From an uncultured Chlorobiaceae bacterium (GTDB lineage Bacteria; Bacteroidota; Chlorobiia; Chlorobiales; Chlorobiaceae), in contig CAIMHT010000058.1 in NCBI GenBank assembly GCA_903840935.1, positions 1 through 50,566 on the forward strand: a DNA stretch of 50,566 nt. The letters run 5' to 3'. Below the pieces are notes generated by a model. The model did not search any database. It was not told the origin of the DNA and saw only the letters and a list, made by a program, of their open reading frames with translations. Below, piece by piece: positions 6,621 through 15,828 of the stretch. A program made the position numbers and the translations under genes. The first letter of the stretch is position 1. Every line of letters begins with the position of its first letter.

Positions 6621-8315
6621 TTATTGGATGCTCCACTCTGAGGCGTTGTAAAGTGTGGAAATCAGGTTGATATTGGTGTTTTTGATCCGACTGTTGAATC
6701 CTTCGAGCTCATCGTAGTAGTAGAGGAAGCTTCTCGGCTGTTCATCGTGCAGGATTTTCTGATAGCTTTTCCAGAGGGCAATACTGCGCCCCTGGGGAAG
6801 GGGGCTGCTCAGCTCAGCAATGATGGTGTCGAGCTCCTTGTGCTGAAAAGCTGAGGAGTTGAAGGGGCGACGGGCAAAGTCGGAGCCCCAGATAATGAGC
6901 TGGAAGGGGAGTGTTTCGGCGGCCATGCCTGAAAGGGCCGCTTCGTAGCGGAATTCATTCTGGTTTTTGTTGAAGATGAGGCTTTCGTCAAATTTCAGGC
7001 GGCACTCTATGCCGGTTTCACGGAGGTTCTGCTGGATAATGGTTGCGGCATAGTTGCGCCGGGGATTGCCGACAGGAGCAGCAAGCTCAAATGAGAATTT
7101 TTTGCCGTTTTTCTGCAGAATACCGTCGGGGCCGGGCGTCCATCCGGCAGAGCGCAAGAGAGCGGTAGCCTTTCGGGGGTCATACTGGTAGGGGTCAAGC
7201 GAGGTGTCGGCAATTTCGCGGTAAGCCGGTGAAAGCGAGGTGTTGACAATGATCGCGTGCTCCGGCCCCATGAAGCCGTCAATGATGGATTGGCGGTCAA
7301 TGGCAATCGTGAGCGCCTGGCGCACCACCTTGTCGCCAAAGAGGGCGTTGGGCACCACCCTGCGCCTATTGCGCCATACTTCGCCATCAATATTGAGCCA
7401 GACGATGCTGTCGAAAAAGCGGTTTTTGACCGGTTTGATGACAATTGATGGTGAACTTTTTGCAAGCTCGTTAATATCCTTTGGATTGATTCCTCCAGCC
7501 GAGATCATGGCGTCTATCTGTCCTGATTTCAGCATGGCAAGGCGGGTGGTGTATTCAGGAACAACCACAAAAAGCATCTTTTTGATGGTTGCTGGCCGTG
7601 GAAGTCGCGAGGAGGGGTTGGTGACAAGCTCCAGTTTTTGCTGGCGTGCCCACTGTTTTACCTTGAAGGGGCCCGCGCTCAATACTGGTATTTCCGCAGC
7701 CTTTGTGCGGATTTCATCTGCGGCGTAGTTTTTAAAGAGATGCTCGGCTACCGGCATCAGGTCGTTGAAGTGGTCGAGCACTATCTCCTGGGCCATAGGT
7801 TTGCTGAAGTGGAGCACCAGTGTTGAATCGTTGGGTGTCTCCACGGCGCGCTCAACATCCGCTGTTCCATCCGCAAGCAGGAGCAGGTCGCCAAGGTAGT
7901 GCTGTCGTGAACTGGCAATTTTTGGGTTCTTGTAGAGTGTGTAGGAGTATTTGAAATCGTGTGATGTCACCCGTTTGCCATCTTCCCATGCGCCGTCACC
8001 GCGTAAGTAGAAGATCGCCTGTTTGCCGTCAGCGGAGAACTCCCAGCTTTTGGCCGTATTGGGCAGAAAGCTTATCGCACCCTTTTTTTCATCGTAGGAG
8101 GGTTTGACCAGCGAAGGGTAGAGCAGTGTGCACACCTCGCGCGACATGGAGAGTTGGATGAGCAGGGGATTGAGGTAGTCGAAGTCAGCCGAAACACCAA
8201 CAACAATCTGTTCCTGGCGGCTCTTGTCGCTCTTCTGCTGGCAAGCGGAGAGTCCGGCAAGGAGCAGAAGGAGTGAGGCGGCTGAGAGTATTCTTCGGAA
8301 TATGGTTTGACGCAT
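6621..8315 (-). CDS. Family 5 (peptide/nickel-type) ABC transporter substrate-binding lipoprotein
   Basis: A 564-residue extracytoplasmic solute-binding protein. The chosen start, at 8315, gives a lipoprotein signal: MRQTIFRR, a hydrophobic stretch, then LSAC with the lipidated Cys near residue 25; a longer frame upstream has no signal sense. DFDYLNPLL, LVKPSYDEK, SWEFSADGKQAIFYLRGDGAWEDGKRVTSHDF and RQALTIAIDRQSII are typical of the OppA/DppA family (SBP_bac_5). These proteins capture oligopeptides, nickel chelates or similar ligands. No permease or ATPase genes are adjacent, so it is an orphan binding component and its substrate cannot be assigned. It is transcribed in the same direction as bchFCX but 109 bases ahead of it. 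Confidence 0.85.
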   Translation of the reverse strand: MRQTIFRRILSAASLLLLLAGLSACQQKSDKSRQEQIVVGVSADFDYLNPLLIQLSMSREVCTLLYPSLVKPSYDEKKGAISFLPNTAKSWEFSADGKQAIFYLRGDGAWEDGKRVTSHDFKYSYTLYKNPKIASSRQHYLGDLLLLADGTADVERAVETPNDSTLVLHFSKPMAQEIVLDHFNDLMPVAEHLFKNYAADEIRTKAAEIPVLSAGPFKVKQWARQQKLELVTNPSSRLPRPATIKKMLFVVVPEYTTRLAMLKSGQIDAMISAGGINPKDINELAKSSPSIVIKPVKNRFFDSIVWLNIDGEVWRNRRRVVPNALFGDKVVRQALTIAIDRQSIIDGFMGPEHAIIVNTSLSPAYREIADTSLDPYQYDPRKATALLRSAGWTPGPDGILQKNGKKFSFELAAPVGNPRRNYAATIIQQNLRETGIECRLKFDESLIFNKNQNEFRYEAALSGMAAETLPFQLIIWGSDFARRPFNSSAFQHKELDTIIAELSSPLPQGRSIALWKSYQKILHDEQPRSFLYYYDELEGFNSRIKNTNINLISTLYNASEWSIQ

Positions 8316-8732
8316 ACCACAGTGATTGATGATTAAAAGGAATGACGATAAGGTATGCAAAACAATGGACAATTGACAATGGTGAGTGTTGGGTTGTTTG
8401 GGCGTATCTGTGGTGACTGTTGTATTTTGGTGAAATGAACTGGTTTCAGTGTCAGTTCGAACTCGCTTGTGTAAAATGCGTGTGAAATCTTCGTTTTTTG
8501 TGCGATACTGTTATATTTAATATCCTGATAATTGCAAATCTTCCGCTTGGGCGCTTTTTTATCCATTGGTATGGTCAAGGGAAGCACTGGTGTGCCTCCT
8601 GCGGACCGGATATCAGTATGGTGAGAAAAAGATGCGAATCAGAACGGTTGATCAACGAGCGTTACCGGTTAAGGATAGAGTGCGTTATGGTAAAAAAATC
8701 AATCTTTTAATCGAACAAAAACTGGAGGATCT
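8316..8732. other. Divergent intergenic region, no gene supported
   Basis: About 420 bases between the divergent binding-protein and peptidase genes. Short open frames on both strands have no recognisable content. Promoters for both flanking genes must lie here. A good ribosome binding site (GGAGG, about 8722-8726) precedes the peptidase. Confidence 0.4.
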
Positions 8733-9650
8733 ATGGGTCAAATTCTGGAGATATCGGGAATGGGATGGTTGCCGGATTATCCTGATTTCAAGGATTACAC
8801 AGCAGATCATAATGTCGTTTCTTCAAAGCAGAAGCAGTTGGGGCAGGGGGATTCCGTGAAGGCGATGCTCGCAAAGTCGGGAGTTGCCAAACCGGCAAAG
8901 CTGACAGTTCCGGCCGCTGTCGATTTAAGGCCTTGGTTCTCTCCGATCGAAAACCAGGAATCGATTGGATCGTGTACGGCACATGCTGGCGTCGGGATTG
9001 TTGAGTACTTTGAGAGGAGAGCGTTTGGCAAGCATATTGATGCATCCCGCCTCTTTCTCTACAAGACGACGAGAAACCTGTTGCATTGGACGGGAGATAC
9101 CGGTGCATTTCTTCGTTCAACCATGGGAGCGCTCGTCCTTTTTGGTGTGCCGCCGGAAGAGTACCTGCCCTATGTTATTGCTGATTTTGACAAGGAACCT
9201 TCGGCTTTCTGTTACGCCTTTGCCCAGAGTTTTCAGGCTATAAGTTATTTTCGTCTTGATCCGGCTGGGACGGCCAAAGATGCGTTGCTTACTCAGATCA
9301 AGGCAAATCTCTCGGCAGGTATTCCTGCTATGTTTGGTTTTACGGTCTATACTTCAATATCGCAGGCGGCAACAACCGGAAAAATACCCTATCCGACCGC
9401 CGGAGAGAAAATTGCCGGCGGCCACGCTATTGTGGCCGTTGGTTATGATGACACCATAAAGATCAAGAACACCAATCCCGGGGGAGTTGAAACCAAAGGG
9501 GCGTTGCTCATCCGAAACTCATGGGGCACAGGATGGGGAAGCGCCGGTTATGGCTGGTTGCCCTACGACTATGTGCTGAAAGGATTGGCCGTAGACTGGT
9601 GGGCATTGCTGAAAAACGATTGGATAGACACAGGCGCATTCAAGGCATGA
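8733..9650 (+). CDS. Papain-like (C1A) cysteine peptidase
   Basis: A 305-residue protein of the bacterial papain-like group. Catalytic residues can be placed: oxyanion Gln75 in ENQESIGSC, nucleophile Cys81 in SCTAHAG, His231 in GGHAIVAVGYDD, and Asn262 in IRNSWGTGWG. It starts MGQILEISGMGWLPDYPDFKDYT, a short N-terminal segment usual in this subfamily, and has no signal peptide or transmembrane segment, so it is predicted cytoplasmic or exported by an unknown route. It lacks a long inhibitory prodomain; the first 60 residues may act as one. GGAGG lies 6 bases before the ATG. It is a single-gene unit closed by a hairpin terminator. Substrate unknown. Confidence 0.88.
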   Translation: MGQILEISGMGWLPDYPDFKDYTADHNVVSSKQKQLGQGDSVKAMLAKSGVAKPAKLTVPAAVDLRPWFSPIENQESIGSCTAHAGVGIVEYFERRAFGKHIDASRLFLYKTTRNLLHWTGDTGAFLRSTMGALVLFGVPPEEYLPYVIADFDKEPSAFCYAFAQSFQAISYFRLDPAGTAKDALLTQIKANLSAGIPAMFGFTVYTSISQAATTGKIPYPTAGEKIAGGHAIVAVGYDDTIKIKNTNPGGVETKGALLIRNSWGTGWGSAGYGWLPYDYVLKGLAVDWWALLKNDWIDTGAFKA

Positions 9651-9659
9651 TCATCTTTT

Positions 9660-9719
9660 CGCTCAGCGTCAGTCTCTCTTCCAGGTTTCAGCCTCGAAGA
9701 GGGGCATTGACGCTGGGCG
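9660..9719 (+). terminator. Two-tier hairpin terminator after the peptidase gene
   Basis: CGCTCAGCGTCA (9660-9671) pairs with TGACGCTGGGCG (9708-9719) with one G-T pair, and CTCTTC (9676-9681) with GAAGAG (9696-9701) inside it. A T-rich stretch follows. It starts 10 bases after the peptidase stop. The rest of the gap to 9979 holds no gene. Confidence 0.6.
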
Positions 9720-9954
9720 TTTCACTTTTTGCAACGATCAACTACCCCTGCCAACTCTCCTTTGAACAAAACCACCCCTGCCATCAGTCATATCTCTTGC
9801 TTCTTTCAGACGATGAACAAAATCACTAACTAAATAATTTTCAATATTTTATACGGGTTGTTGCGCAAGTTCCCGCAGAATAATAGTCTCCATTGTTTGC
9901 CAAATTATCTTTTTCTGACAAAATAAATCTTGTTTTTTATATAACTGATACTAT

Positions 9955-9966
9955 ATTGATATCAAT
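9955..9966. promoter_or_regulatory. Perfect palindrome upstream of the Rrf2 gene
   Basis: ATTGATATCAAT is a perfect 12-base palindrome ending 13 bases before the regulator ATG, within an A/T-rich promoter-like region. Rrf2 regulators often repress their own promoters through A/T-rich palindromes; binding here is inference. Confidence 0.4.
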
Positions 9967-9979
9967 TAAACGAACCACC

Positions 9980-10432
9980 ATGAAGGTACTGACAAAAAAG
10001 ACAGATTATGCGATACGGGCTCTCTTGATGCTTGGGTCGAAGAGGGATGTGTATGTGTCGGCAAAGTCCATTTCGGCCGATCAGGATATTCCTTACCAGT
10101 TTTTGCGTGGATTGTTGCAGGAGTTGATCCGCCATGATCTGGTTGTTTCGAAGGAGGGTGCGCAGGGAGGCTTCATGATGAAAAAAGAGCCTGACGAGAT
10201 TCCGATAGCGCAGTTGATTGAGGTTTTTCAGGGAAAGGTGCAGGTGTCGGAGTGCATGTTCCGTAAGCAGATTTGTGCAAACCGTGCACGGTGTGTGCTT
10301 CGTCATGAGATCATGCGTATTGAGGAGGTTGTCAACCGTGAATTTGACAAGGTCACCATCGGCAAGCTGATAAGGGATCTTGATGCGGCAAATGGCGTGA
10401 CGCATGGCAGTGGTGAAAAAGGAGGCTCATAA
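9980..10432 (+). CDS. Rrf2-family iron-sulfur transcription regulator
   Basis: A 150-residue regulator. The start at 9980 (MKVLTKKTDYAIRALLML) is the standard Rrf2 start; a longer upstream frame is not protein-like. The N-terminal winged helix-turn-helix spans about 1-80 (SAKSISADQDIPYQFLRGLLQEL, then SKEGAQGGF). Cys92, Cys99 and Cys105 follow with the C-x6-C-x5-C spacing of NsrR/IscR-type proteins that hold a 2Fe-2S or 4Fe-4S cluster. It precedes the hybrid cluster protein gene by 90 bases on the same strand. Hcp genes are commonly controlled by nitric-oxide-responsive Rrf2 (NsrR-like) proteins, so a nitrosative or redox stress role is the likely inference. Confidence 0.85.
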   Translation: MKVLTKKTDYAIRALLMLGSKRDVYVSAKSISADQDIPYQFLRGLLQELIRHDLVVSKEGAQGGFMMKKEPDEIPIAQLIEVFQGKVQVSECMFRKQICANRARCVLRHEIMRIEEVVNREFDKVTIGKLIRDLDAANGVTHGSGEKGGS

Positions 10433-10522
10433 TTTTCGGGGGTAAGAGTTTTAATGTTATTTCGAATTGACGTGATTTTAGTGTGCCGAGTTACTTAATA
10501 ACCAATAATGGAGGATGGAACG

Positions 10523-12151
10523 ATGGGAATGTCTTGTAATCAATGTCAGGAAAGCGTTCATGGTACCGGTTGTACGGTGCGTGGAGTATGTGGAAAAGAT
10601 GAGCCGACGGCGCAGCTTCAGGATGTGTTGGTCTATGCAACAGAGGGACTTGCATTGGCGGCTGAGAAGTTGGATGGAAGCGTGTCGGTGAACGTTGGTC
10701 AATTGATCAGTGAGTCGCTTTTTGTGACGGTGACCAATACCAATTTTGATGAGGATGCCATCGTCGCCCAGATCCGCAAGACCCTTGCGGTGCGTGATGA
10801 GCTGAATGCCTCGCTTGATCAACGCTCTGATCACGATGCGGCTCACTGGAATGGCATCTCTAAAGCGGATTTTCTTGCCAAGTCGGCAACGGTGAGCATC
10901 AAAAGCCTCAGCGAGAATGAGGATTTGTGCTCTCTGAAAAGCCTTGTGCTTTACGGTTTGAAGGGGCTTGCAGCCTACACTGATCATGCTGCCGTGCTTG
11001 GCTATCATGATGACGCGATTTATGTTTTTTATGTCAAGGCTCTTGCGGCGCTCACCAAAGAGCTTTCGGCGGATGAACTGACCGGACTGGTGCTCGAAAC
11101 CGGTGGTGTTGCCGTCAAGGCCATGGCCCTGCTCGACAAGGCAAATACAACAACATACGGTCATCCCGAGATCACCACGGTGAGCACCGGTGTGGGCAAA
11201 AACCCAGGAATCCTCATTTCCGGCCATGATTTGCGCGATTTGGAGGAGTTGCTGAAGCAGACAGAGGGAACAGGAGTTGATGTTTATACCCACTGCGAGA
11301 TGCTGCCGGCTCACTACTATCCCGCATTCAAGAAGTACTCCCATTTTGTGGGTAATTATGGTGGGGCCTGGTGGTCGCAGGACAAGGAGTTCGACACCTT
11401 CAACGGCCCGATCCTTATGACGACGAACTGCATTGTACCTGTTCGCGAAGTATACCGCAACAGGATGTTCACAACTGGCATGGCAGGTTACCCCGGACTG
11501 AAGCATATCGCAGCAAGGGCTGAGGGCAAAGAGAAGGACTTTTCGGTGCTGGTTGAGCTTGCAAAAAGCTGTCCGCCACCAAAAGAGCTTGAAAATGGTA
11601 AAATTGTTGGTGGATTTGCCCATAACCAGGTTTTGGCGCTTGCCGACAAGGTGGTTGCTGCCGTCAAGAGTGGGGCCATCAAGCGCTTTGTAGTGATGGC
11701 TGGCTGTGATGGTCGTCACGCTTCACGACAGTACTATACCAATGTTGCCGCCGCTTTGCCTGAGGGCACCATCATTTTGACTGCAGGATGCGCAAAGTAT
11801 CGTTACAACAAGCTTGAGCTTGGTGATATTGGCGGGATTCCCCGTGTGCTTGATGCGGGTCAGTGCAACGACTCCTATTCGCTTGCGGTGATTGCCCTGA
11901 AACTCAAGGAGGTCTTTGAACTCGATGATATCAACGACCTGCCGATCTCTTTCGATATTGCCTGGTATGAGCAGAAAGCCGTTACCGTGCTCCTCGCCCT
12001 GCTTGCTCTTGGCGTGAAAGGTATCCGCCTTGGACCAACACTGCCCGAGTTCCTGACACCCAATGTTGCGGCGGTTCTGGTTGAAAAATTCGGGATCAAG
12101 CCTATTGGAACCGTTGATGCCGATATCGAAGCGATGATGGCCGGAGTCTAA
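10523..12151 (+). CDS. hcp: Hybrid cluster protein (prismane, hydroxylamine/NO reductase)
   Basis: A 542-residue protein from the ATG at 10523, chosen because GGAGG lies 8 bases upstream. The N-terminal CNQCQ, then GC and VC, gives the C-x2-C-x8-C-x5-C arrangement of class I Hcp, binding the 4Fe-4S cluster. Ligands of the hybrid 4Fe-2S-2O cluster appear in [39 protein letters not shown] and [10 protein letters not shown]. Hcp acts in the cytoplasm as a high-affinity nitric oxide reductase and reduces hydroxylamine in vitro. No hcr reductase gene is adjacent, as is usual for anaerobes. The upstream Rrf2 gene is its probable regulator, and a strong hairpin follows. Confidence 0.95.
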   Translation: MGMSCNQCQESVHGTGCTVRGVCGKDEPTAQLQDVLVYATEGLALAAEKLDGSVSVNVGQLISESLFVTVTNTNFDEDAIVAQIRKTLAVRDELNASLDQRSDHDAAHWNGISKADFLAKSATVSIKSLSENEDLCSLKSLVLYGLKGLAAYTDHAAVLGYHDDAIYVFYVKALAALTKELSADELTGLVLETGGVAVKAMALLDKANTTTYGHPEITTVSTGVGKNPGILISGHDLRDLEELLKQTEGTGVDVYTHCEMLPAHYYPAFKKYSHFVGNYGGAWWSQDKEFDTFNGPILMTTNCIVPVREVYRNRMFTTGMAGYPGLKHIAARAEGKEKDFSVLVELAKSCPPPKELENGKIVGGFAHNQVLALADKVVAAVKSGAIKRFVVMAGCDGRHASRQYYTNVAAALPEGTIILTAGCAKYRYNKLELGDIGGIPRVLDAGQCNDSYSLAVIALKLKEVFELDDINDLPISFDIAWYEQKAVTVLLALLALGVKGIRLGPTLPEFLTPNVAAVLVEKFGIKPIGTVDADIEAMMAGV

Positions 12152-12169
12152 GCTGAGTTGTTTTTGCAT

Positions 12170-12210
12170 AAGCCAAAAAGCCGTCCTGGAGTGAGACGGC
12201 TTTTTGGCTT
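12170..12210. terminator. Strong bidirectional terminator, copy A of a duplicated unit
   Basis: AAGCCAAAAAGCCGTC (12170-12185) pairs perfectly with GACGGCTTTTTGGCTT (12195-12210) around a 9-base loop. It lies between the convergent hcp and pentapeptide genes and could stop both. Bases 12172-12260 are closely similar to 13605-13690. Confidence 0.85.
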
Positions 12211-12284
12211 TGGCTTTTCTGCCAAGATCAGGGAGCTGCTGGTGGAAGGCAATCAGTCAGTCTTGTCCGGGTTCGGCGGTAACG

Positions 12285-13580
12285 CTATTGCTCAACAAAA
12301 ATGAGACCGTGACGTGCGGCCAGTTCCGGCGTAGCTTTTTTACCTGACTCAAGGATGGTCGAACCGGAAACGATAGCTTCGGCAAGACGGGCTCGGCTGA
12401 GATTGGTACGCCAGAGATTGGCTCCCCTGAGATCAGCGCATCCCAGATCGGCATGTTGCAAGTTTGCTTCCCGGAAGTCGCATCCTCTTAAATCTGCAGA
12501 TCGAAGATCACTGTCACCGAGATCGCTTCCTTTGAAACTGGCATATTGCAGGAGCGCATGGCTTAAATCGGCATAAGAGAGGTTATTGTGATCGAATGAA
12601 GCGCCGGTGAGATTTATGCGGATATCGCGGTTGCTTTTTCTCATCCTGTTCATGTCGAACACATTGCTTTTTACCTGCTCGTATTGCTCTCTGTCGTAGG
12701 CGACGTGGGCCGGGCCATCTGACTGCCTCCAGATATTACGTGAAGCGAACCTCTTTTTTGAGTTGTCGGTATCCCTTTCCGGCATAGTGCTGCCCGTGAC
12801 TTGCTGCGGCAGTGCAGGAGCATCCGACTTCTGGTGATGAACGATCTGCGGTGCCTCTTCCACTATAGAAGCTGAGCTTACCTGATTGGCGGAAATGGGT
12901 GGAGGGTCTTCAACAAAAAAAGATTGATGATTATCCGCCCACAACCGGGATGCGTATTTACCGCTGTCAAGAATGGTGTTTTCCGACACCTTTACCCCTC
13001 TCATATTTGTCCGGCTGAGATTCGTTCGCCAAAGGTAGGTTGCCCTTAAATCCGCTCCGCTCAGATTGGCATTTACCAATGTTGCCTCGCGAAAATTACA
13101 CTCACGAAGATCTGATTCCGAAAAATCAGTATTGGTACAATCCGCTTTTTTCAGAATGGCTTGCCCAAGAATTGCCTGATGGAGATGTGCTCCATCGAGC
13201 ACGGCACTTTCAAGATTGGCTCCCCGTAATCCGGTATGTTCAAGATTTGCCCTGATAAGCATGCAGTAACTCATTTTTGCCGAATCAAGCAAAGCGCCTT
13301 GCAGGTTCGCGTTGCTGAGGTCTGACTGGCTGAGATTGGCGCCTGACATGTTGGCATTGTGAAAATCAGCTCCTCTCAGCTTTTTGCCTTTCAGTGCAGC
13401 TCCCGAAAAGTCTGGGAGAAACTCTTTGTGAGTGCTTCTCATACTGTTCCACGATGCTACTCCGGCTTTAAGCAGTTCAAGATGTGCAGCATTAAAAGCA
13501 GATGCAGTCGAAAAGAGTGCTGGGGCCAGAGTGGCATTGAGCAGAACGGGTAAAAGAAAACGTAGTGCTTTGCTGTTCAT
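12285..13580 (-). CDS. Secreted protein with two pentapeptide-repeat domains
   Basis: A 431-residue protein. Residues 1-29 form a Sec signal peptide (MNSKALRFLLPVLL, then ATLAPALFSTASA), so it is predicted periplasmic. Pentapeptide repeats of the A(D/N)Lxx type fill about 55-195 and again about 325-405. Each block ends with a similar closing segment: ENTILDSGKYASRLWADNHQSFFVE after the first, and STILESGKKATPELAARHGLIFVE at the C-terminus, showing internal duplication. Between them is a polar linker of about 100 residues. Pentapeptide repeats form right-handed quadrilateral beta-helices; the function here is unknown. A gyrase-protection role is unlikely for an exported protein. It is flanked on both sides by copies of one terminator unit. 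Confidence 0.85.
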   Translation of the reverse strand: MNSKALRFLLPVLLNATLAPALFSTASAFNAAHLELLKAGVASWNSMRSTHKEFLPDFSGAALKGKKLRGADFHNANMSGANLSQSDLSNANLQGALLDSAKMSYCMLIRANLEHTGLRGANLESAVLDGAHLHQAILGQAILKKADCTNTDFSESDLRECNFREATLVNANLSGADLRATYLWRTNLSRTNMRGVKVSENTILDSGKYASRLWADNHQSFFVEDPPPISANQVSSASIVEEAPQIVHHQKSDAPALPQQVTGSTMPERDTDNSKKRFASRNIWRQSDGPAHVAYDREQYEQVKSNVFDMNRMRKSNRDIRINLTGASFDHNNLSYADLSHALLQYASFKGSDLGDSDLRSADLRGCDFREANLQHADLGCADLRGANLWRTNLSRARLAEAIVSGSTILESGKKATPELAARHGLIFVEQ

Positions 13581-13604
13581 GGGTTACAATATTTTTGTTT
13601 GATA

Positions 13605-13639
13605 CCAAAAAACCGTCCTGGAGTGAGACGGCTTTTTGG
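13605..13639. terminator. Terminator after pstS, copy B of the duplicated unit
   Basis: CCAAAAAACCGTC (13605-13617) pairs with GACGGCTTTTTGG (13627-13639), one mismatch, with the same 9-base loop (CTGGAGTGA) as copy A at 12170-12210. It separates pstS from the pentapeptide gene on the minus strand, and the similarity to copy A continues to the pstS stop codon. Confidence 0.8.
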
Positions 13640-13687
13640 CGTTGGCTCTTCCGGCAAGAACGTGAAGCTGGTGCTGGAAGCAATCAA

Positions 13688-14506
13688 TCAATAGTAGTTC
13701 ACGAAACCGGTCTCGCTGATAATGCGTTTGCCTTCAGCCGTTTTTGGAAGATCAATGAACTGCTTGACAGCTCCGGTCGGCTGGCCATTGGTGTACATGA
13801 AGAGCGGACGGTGGATTGGGTAGGTGCCGTTTTTGACTGTTTTGACGTCAGACTCAACACCGTCAACAAGAACAGCCTTGACTGATGCGTCAACAAAGCC
13901 GAGACCGATATAACTGATCGCAGCAGGGGTGGATGCAACGCGGCTCTTGATGGCGCCATTGCTTGACTGGGTCTCTGCTCTCTTGGAAATCGGATTATCC
14001 TTGCCCATAACCAGCTCTTTAAAGGAGTCGGCAGTACCGCTGTTTGATTCGCGCTGGATCATCACGATTGCGGAATTCGGTCCTCCAACCTGACTCCAGT
14101 TGTTGTATTTGCCCATATAGATCCCGCGAATCTGCGCTTTGGAGAGCGCATTGACGCGATTGCTGGGGTGTACAACAATACAGAGGCCATCAAGCGCAAC
14201 GACGTGCTCGACAGGGTTGACTCCTTTGCTTTTTGCGGCAGCCAGCTCATTGTCTTTCATTGGCCGTGACATGGTGGCGATGTCACAGGTTTTATTGATC
14301 AGGCTTTTTGCTCCGTTACCGGATCCCGACTCGCTCACCGTTACCTGAACGCCGGTGGTTTTGGTGAAATGGTCAGCAAATGCTTTGGCAATAGGCCCTA
14401 CTGTGGTTGAACCGTCAATAACGATTTTACCGGCTGCCTGGGCTGTTCCTGAAGCCATGACGCCGAATACGGTTGCACTTAAAAGTATTTTTTTAAAAAG
14501 TTTCAT
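13688..14506 (-). CDS. pstS: PstS-like phosphate-binding periplasmic protein
   Basis: A 272-residue binding protein from the ATG at 14506, which begins the signal peptide MKLFKKILLSATVFGVMASGTAQA; an ATG 15 bases upstream is possible. The mature start KIVIDGSTTVGPIAKAFADHF, then VSESGSGNGAKSL, DIATMSRPMKDNE, and IQRESNSGTADSF are the phosphate-contacting segments of the PstS family. It delivers phosphate to the Pst ABC transporter, but pstCAB are not nearby. A porin gene lies upstream on the same strand, so the two may serve uptake of the same anion; this is inference. The 150-base gap to that porin gene contains an imperfect hairpin (around 14575-14605). Confidence 0.85.
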   Translation of the reverse strand: MKLFKKILLSATVFGVMASGTAQAAGKIVIDGSTTVGPIAKAFADHFTKTTGVQVTVSESGSGNGAKSLINKTCDIATMSRPMKDNELAAAKSKGVNPVEHVVALDGLCIVVHPSNRVNALSKAQIRGIYMGKYNNWSQVGGPNSAIVMIQRESNSGTADSFKELVMGKDNPISKRAETQSSNGAIKSRVASTPAAISYIGLGFVDASVKAVLVDGVESDVKTVKNGTYPIHRPLFMYTNGQPTGAVKQFIDLPKTAEGKRIISETGFVNYY

Positions 14507-14652
14507 AGTGATTGTCATCATTGGGTTAATTTGAAATAAAATGCAAAATTGTTTTAAGTATTAACCAGTTCAACAAGGCTCTCCTTCAGCGGCAGGAGAA
14601 GCCTTGCAAACCAGTCATACAACACACACAACAGAAAGAACAGCACACATTT

Positions 14653-15828
14653 TTAGAACTTGACAAGAGCATCGACCTGCAACTGATGAAGCGTCGGGTT
14701 TAAAGCTTCCTTGTTAATCTCGTTGTAACAGAAGTATCGCGCTCCGATGGTCATGTTTTGGACAAGATGATAGGTCATTGCTACTTCAAATCCCTTGATG
14801 TTAACAATTGCTGTTGGGCGAGACGGACCTGTAAACGCGCCTACTTTTCTGTCGGAATCGGTGAAGAGCGGGAAGACGGAATCGCTTTCGATGCGGTCGT
14901 ATTTTGCGTCGAGCGACCATTGCCCAACCTGTTTTGCATCACCTATCGTCAAGCCTGCCAGCCAGGAATTTCTATTATTGTCATTGATTGCGTGATAATC
15001 AGCATTCTTCGCTGTGTTGAAGGCGTACTGACCGTAAATATTCCAGGGAAGCGTGTCGGTTATCTGACCTCCGATGTTACCGAAAAGCTCGACAATCTTG
15101 TAGCCTTTATTCAGCGTGTTGCTATTTGCAGCAAATCCACTACCGGTTGCAGACTTGTCAGCGTTTAATGTGGTGCTGATGTTATTGACGCTACTGTACA
15201 AATTGTACCCGGCGCCAAACATGTACCTGATATCATTGACATCGCCCTTGTAAGCAGTCTGGGCAATGAACAGGGTTGGATCGGTGCGGGTAGCGTCAGA
15301 CCATGAGTCAAGAAGATAGTAACCGGCAATGGCGACCAGCCCGTTTTTTTCCTTGCCGTCAGCGTCCTTGCCATACTGTACAGTTGCGCCTTCAAAGGTA
15401 AGGTCACCGTCATACACCAGATTGTTAACCCTGATGATTTCTGCGGAGCTGTCTCTTTTGCCGAGTATCATGTTTACCTCTCCATCAAGCGCTGTTGGGT
15501 GGTAATCGATGAAGGCTTCGTTGAGATAGATGTTCTTCGGCTGAAAAAGAGCTCCAGCGCTTTGGTTGCGGGATATTGTTTCGTTTACAGCATCGTTACC
15601 GGTCGCTAACTGAACGCCGGCTGAAAGCTCTTCATTGATCCATGAATAAACGCCAAGACGGACGCGGGTACGTGAACGGCTTGTGCTGAAAGTGTCGGTA
15701 TTATCCTTCAATGTCCGTTGGTCTTCCCAGCGTTCGCGGATATCTCCTTTCCAGTTCCAGTCAGCAGCCTGCGCGTTGTTGAACCCGAGGGCTGCGGCCA
15801 GACCGACTATCAGTGCAACTTTTCTCAT
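14653..15828 (-). CDS. Outer membrane porin (putative porin family)
   Basis: A 391-residue protein from the ATG at 15828, which gives the signal peptide MRKVALIVGLAAALGFNNAQA; the frame continues upstream but without sense. The mature protein shows alternating beta-barrel patterns, starts DWNWKGDIRERWEDQ, contains RTRVRLGVYSWINEEL and NEAFIDYHP, and ends in LQVDALVKF with the terminal Phe expected for outer membrane insertion. It resembles the Porin_5/putative porin group. Substrate is unknown; the downstream pstS gene hints at phosphate. Confidence 0.75.
   Translation of the reverse strand: MRKVALIVGLAAALGFNNAQAADWNWKGDIRERWEDQRTLKDNTDTFSTSRSRTRVRLGVYSWINEELSAGVQLATGNDAVNETISRNQSAGALFQPKNIYLNEAFIDYHPTALDGEVNMILGKRDSSAEIIRVNNLVYDGDLTFEGATVQYGKDADGKEKNGLVAIAGYYLLDSWSDATRTDPTLFIAQTAYKGDVNDIRYMFGAGYNLYSSVNNISTTLNADKSATGSGFAANSNTLNKGYKIVELFGNIGGQITDTLPWNIYGQYAFNTAKNADYHAINDNNRNSWLAGLTIGDAKQVGQWSLDAKYDRIESDSVFPLFTDSDRKVGAFTGPSRPTAIVNIKGFEVAMTYHLVQNMTIGARYFCYNEINKEALNPTLHQLQVDALVKF

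Noticed and set aside
8498..8710. A 70-codon plus-strand open frame upstream of the peptidase gene
   Set aside because: No ribosome binding site, no recognisable domain, and it lies in the promoter region of two divergent genes.
10478..11719. A 413-codon minus-strand open frame across the hcp gene
   Set aside because: It lies opposite the clearly identified hcp gene, is rich in His and Cys without any pattern, and fits no family; it is a shadow of the real frame.
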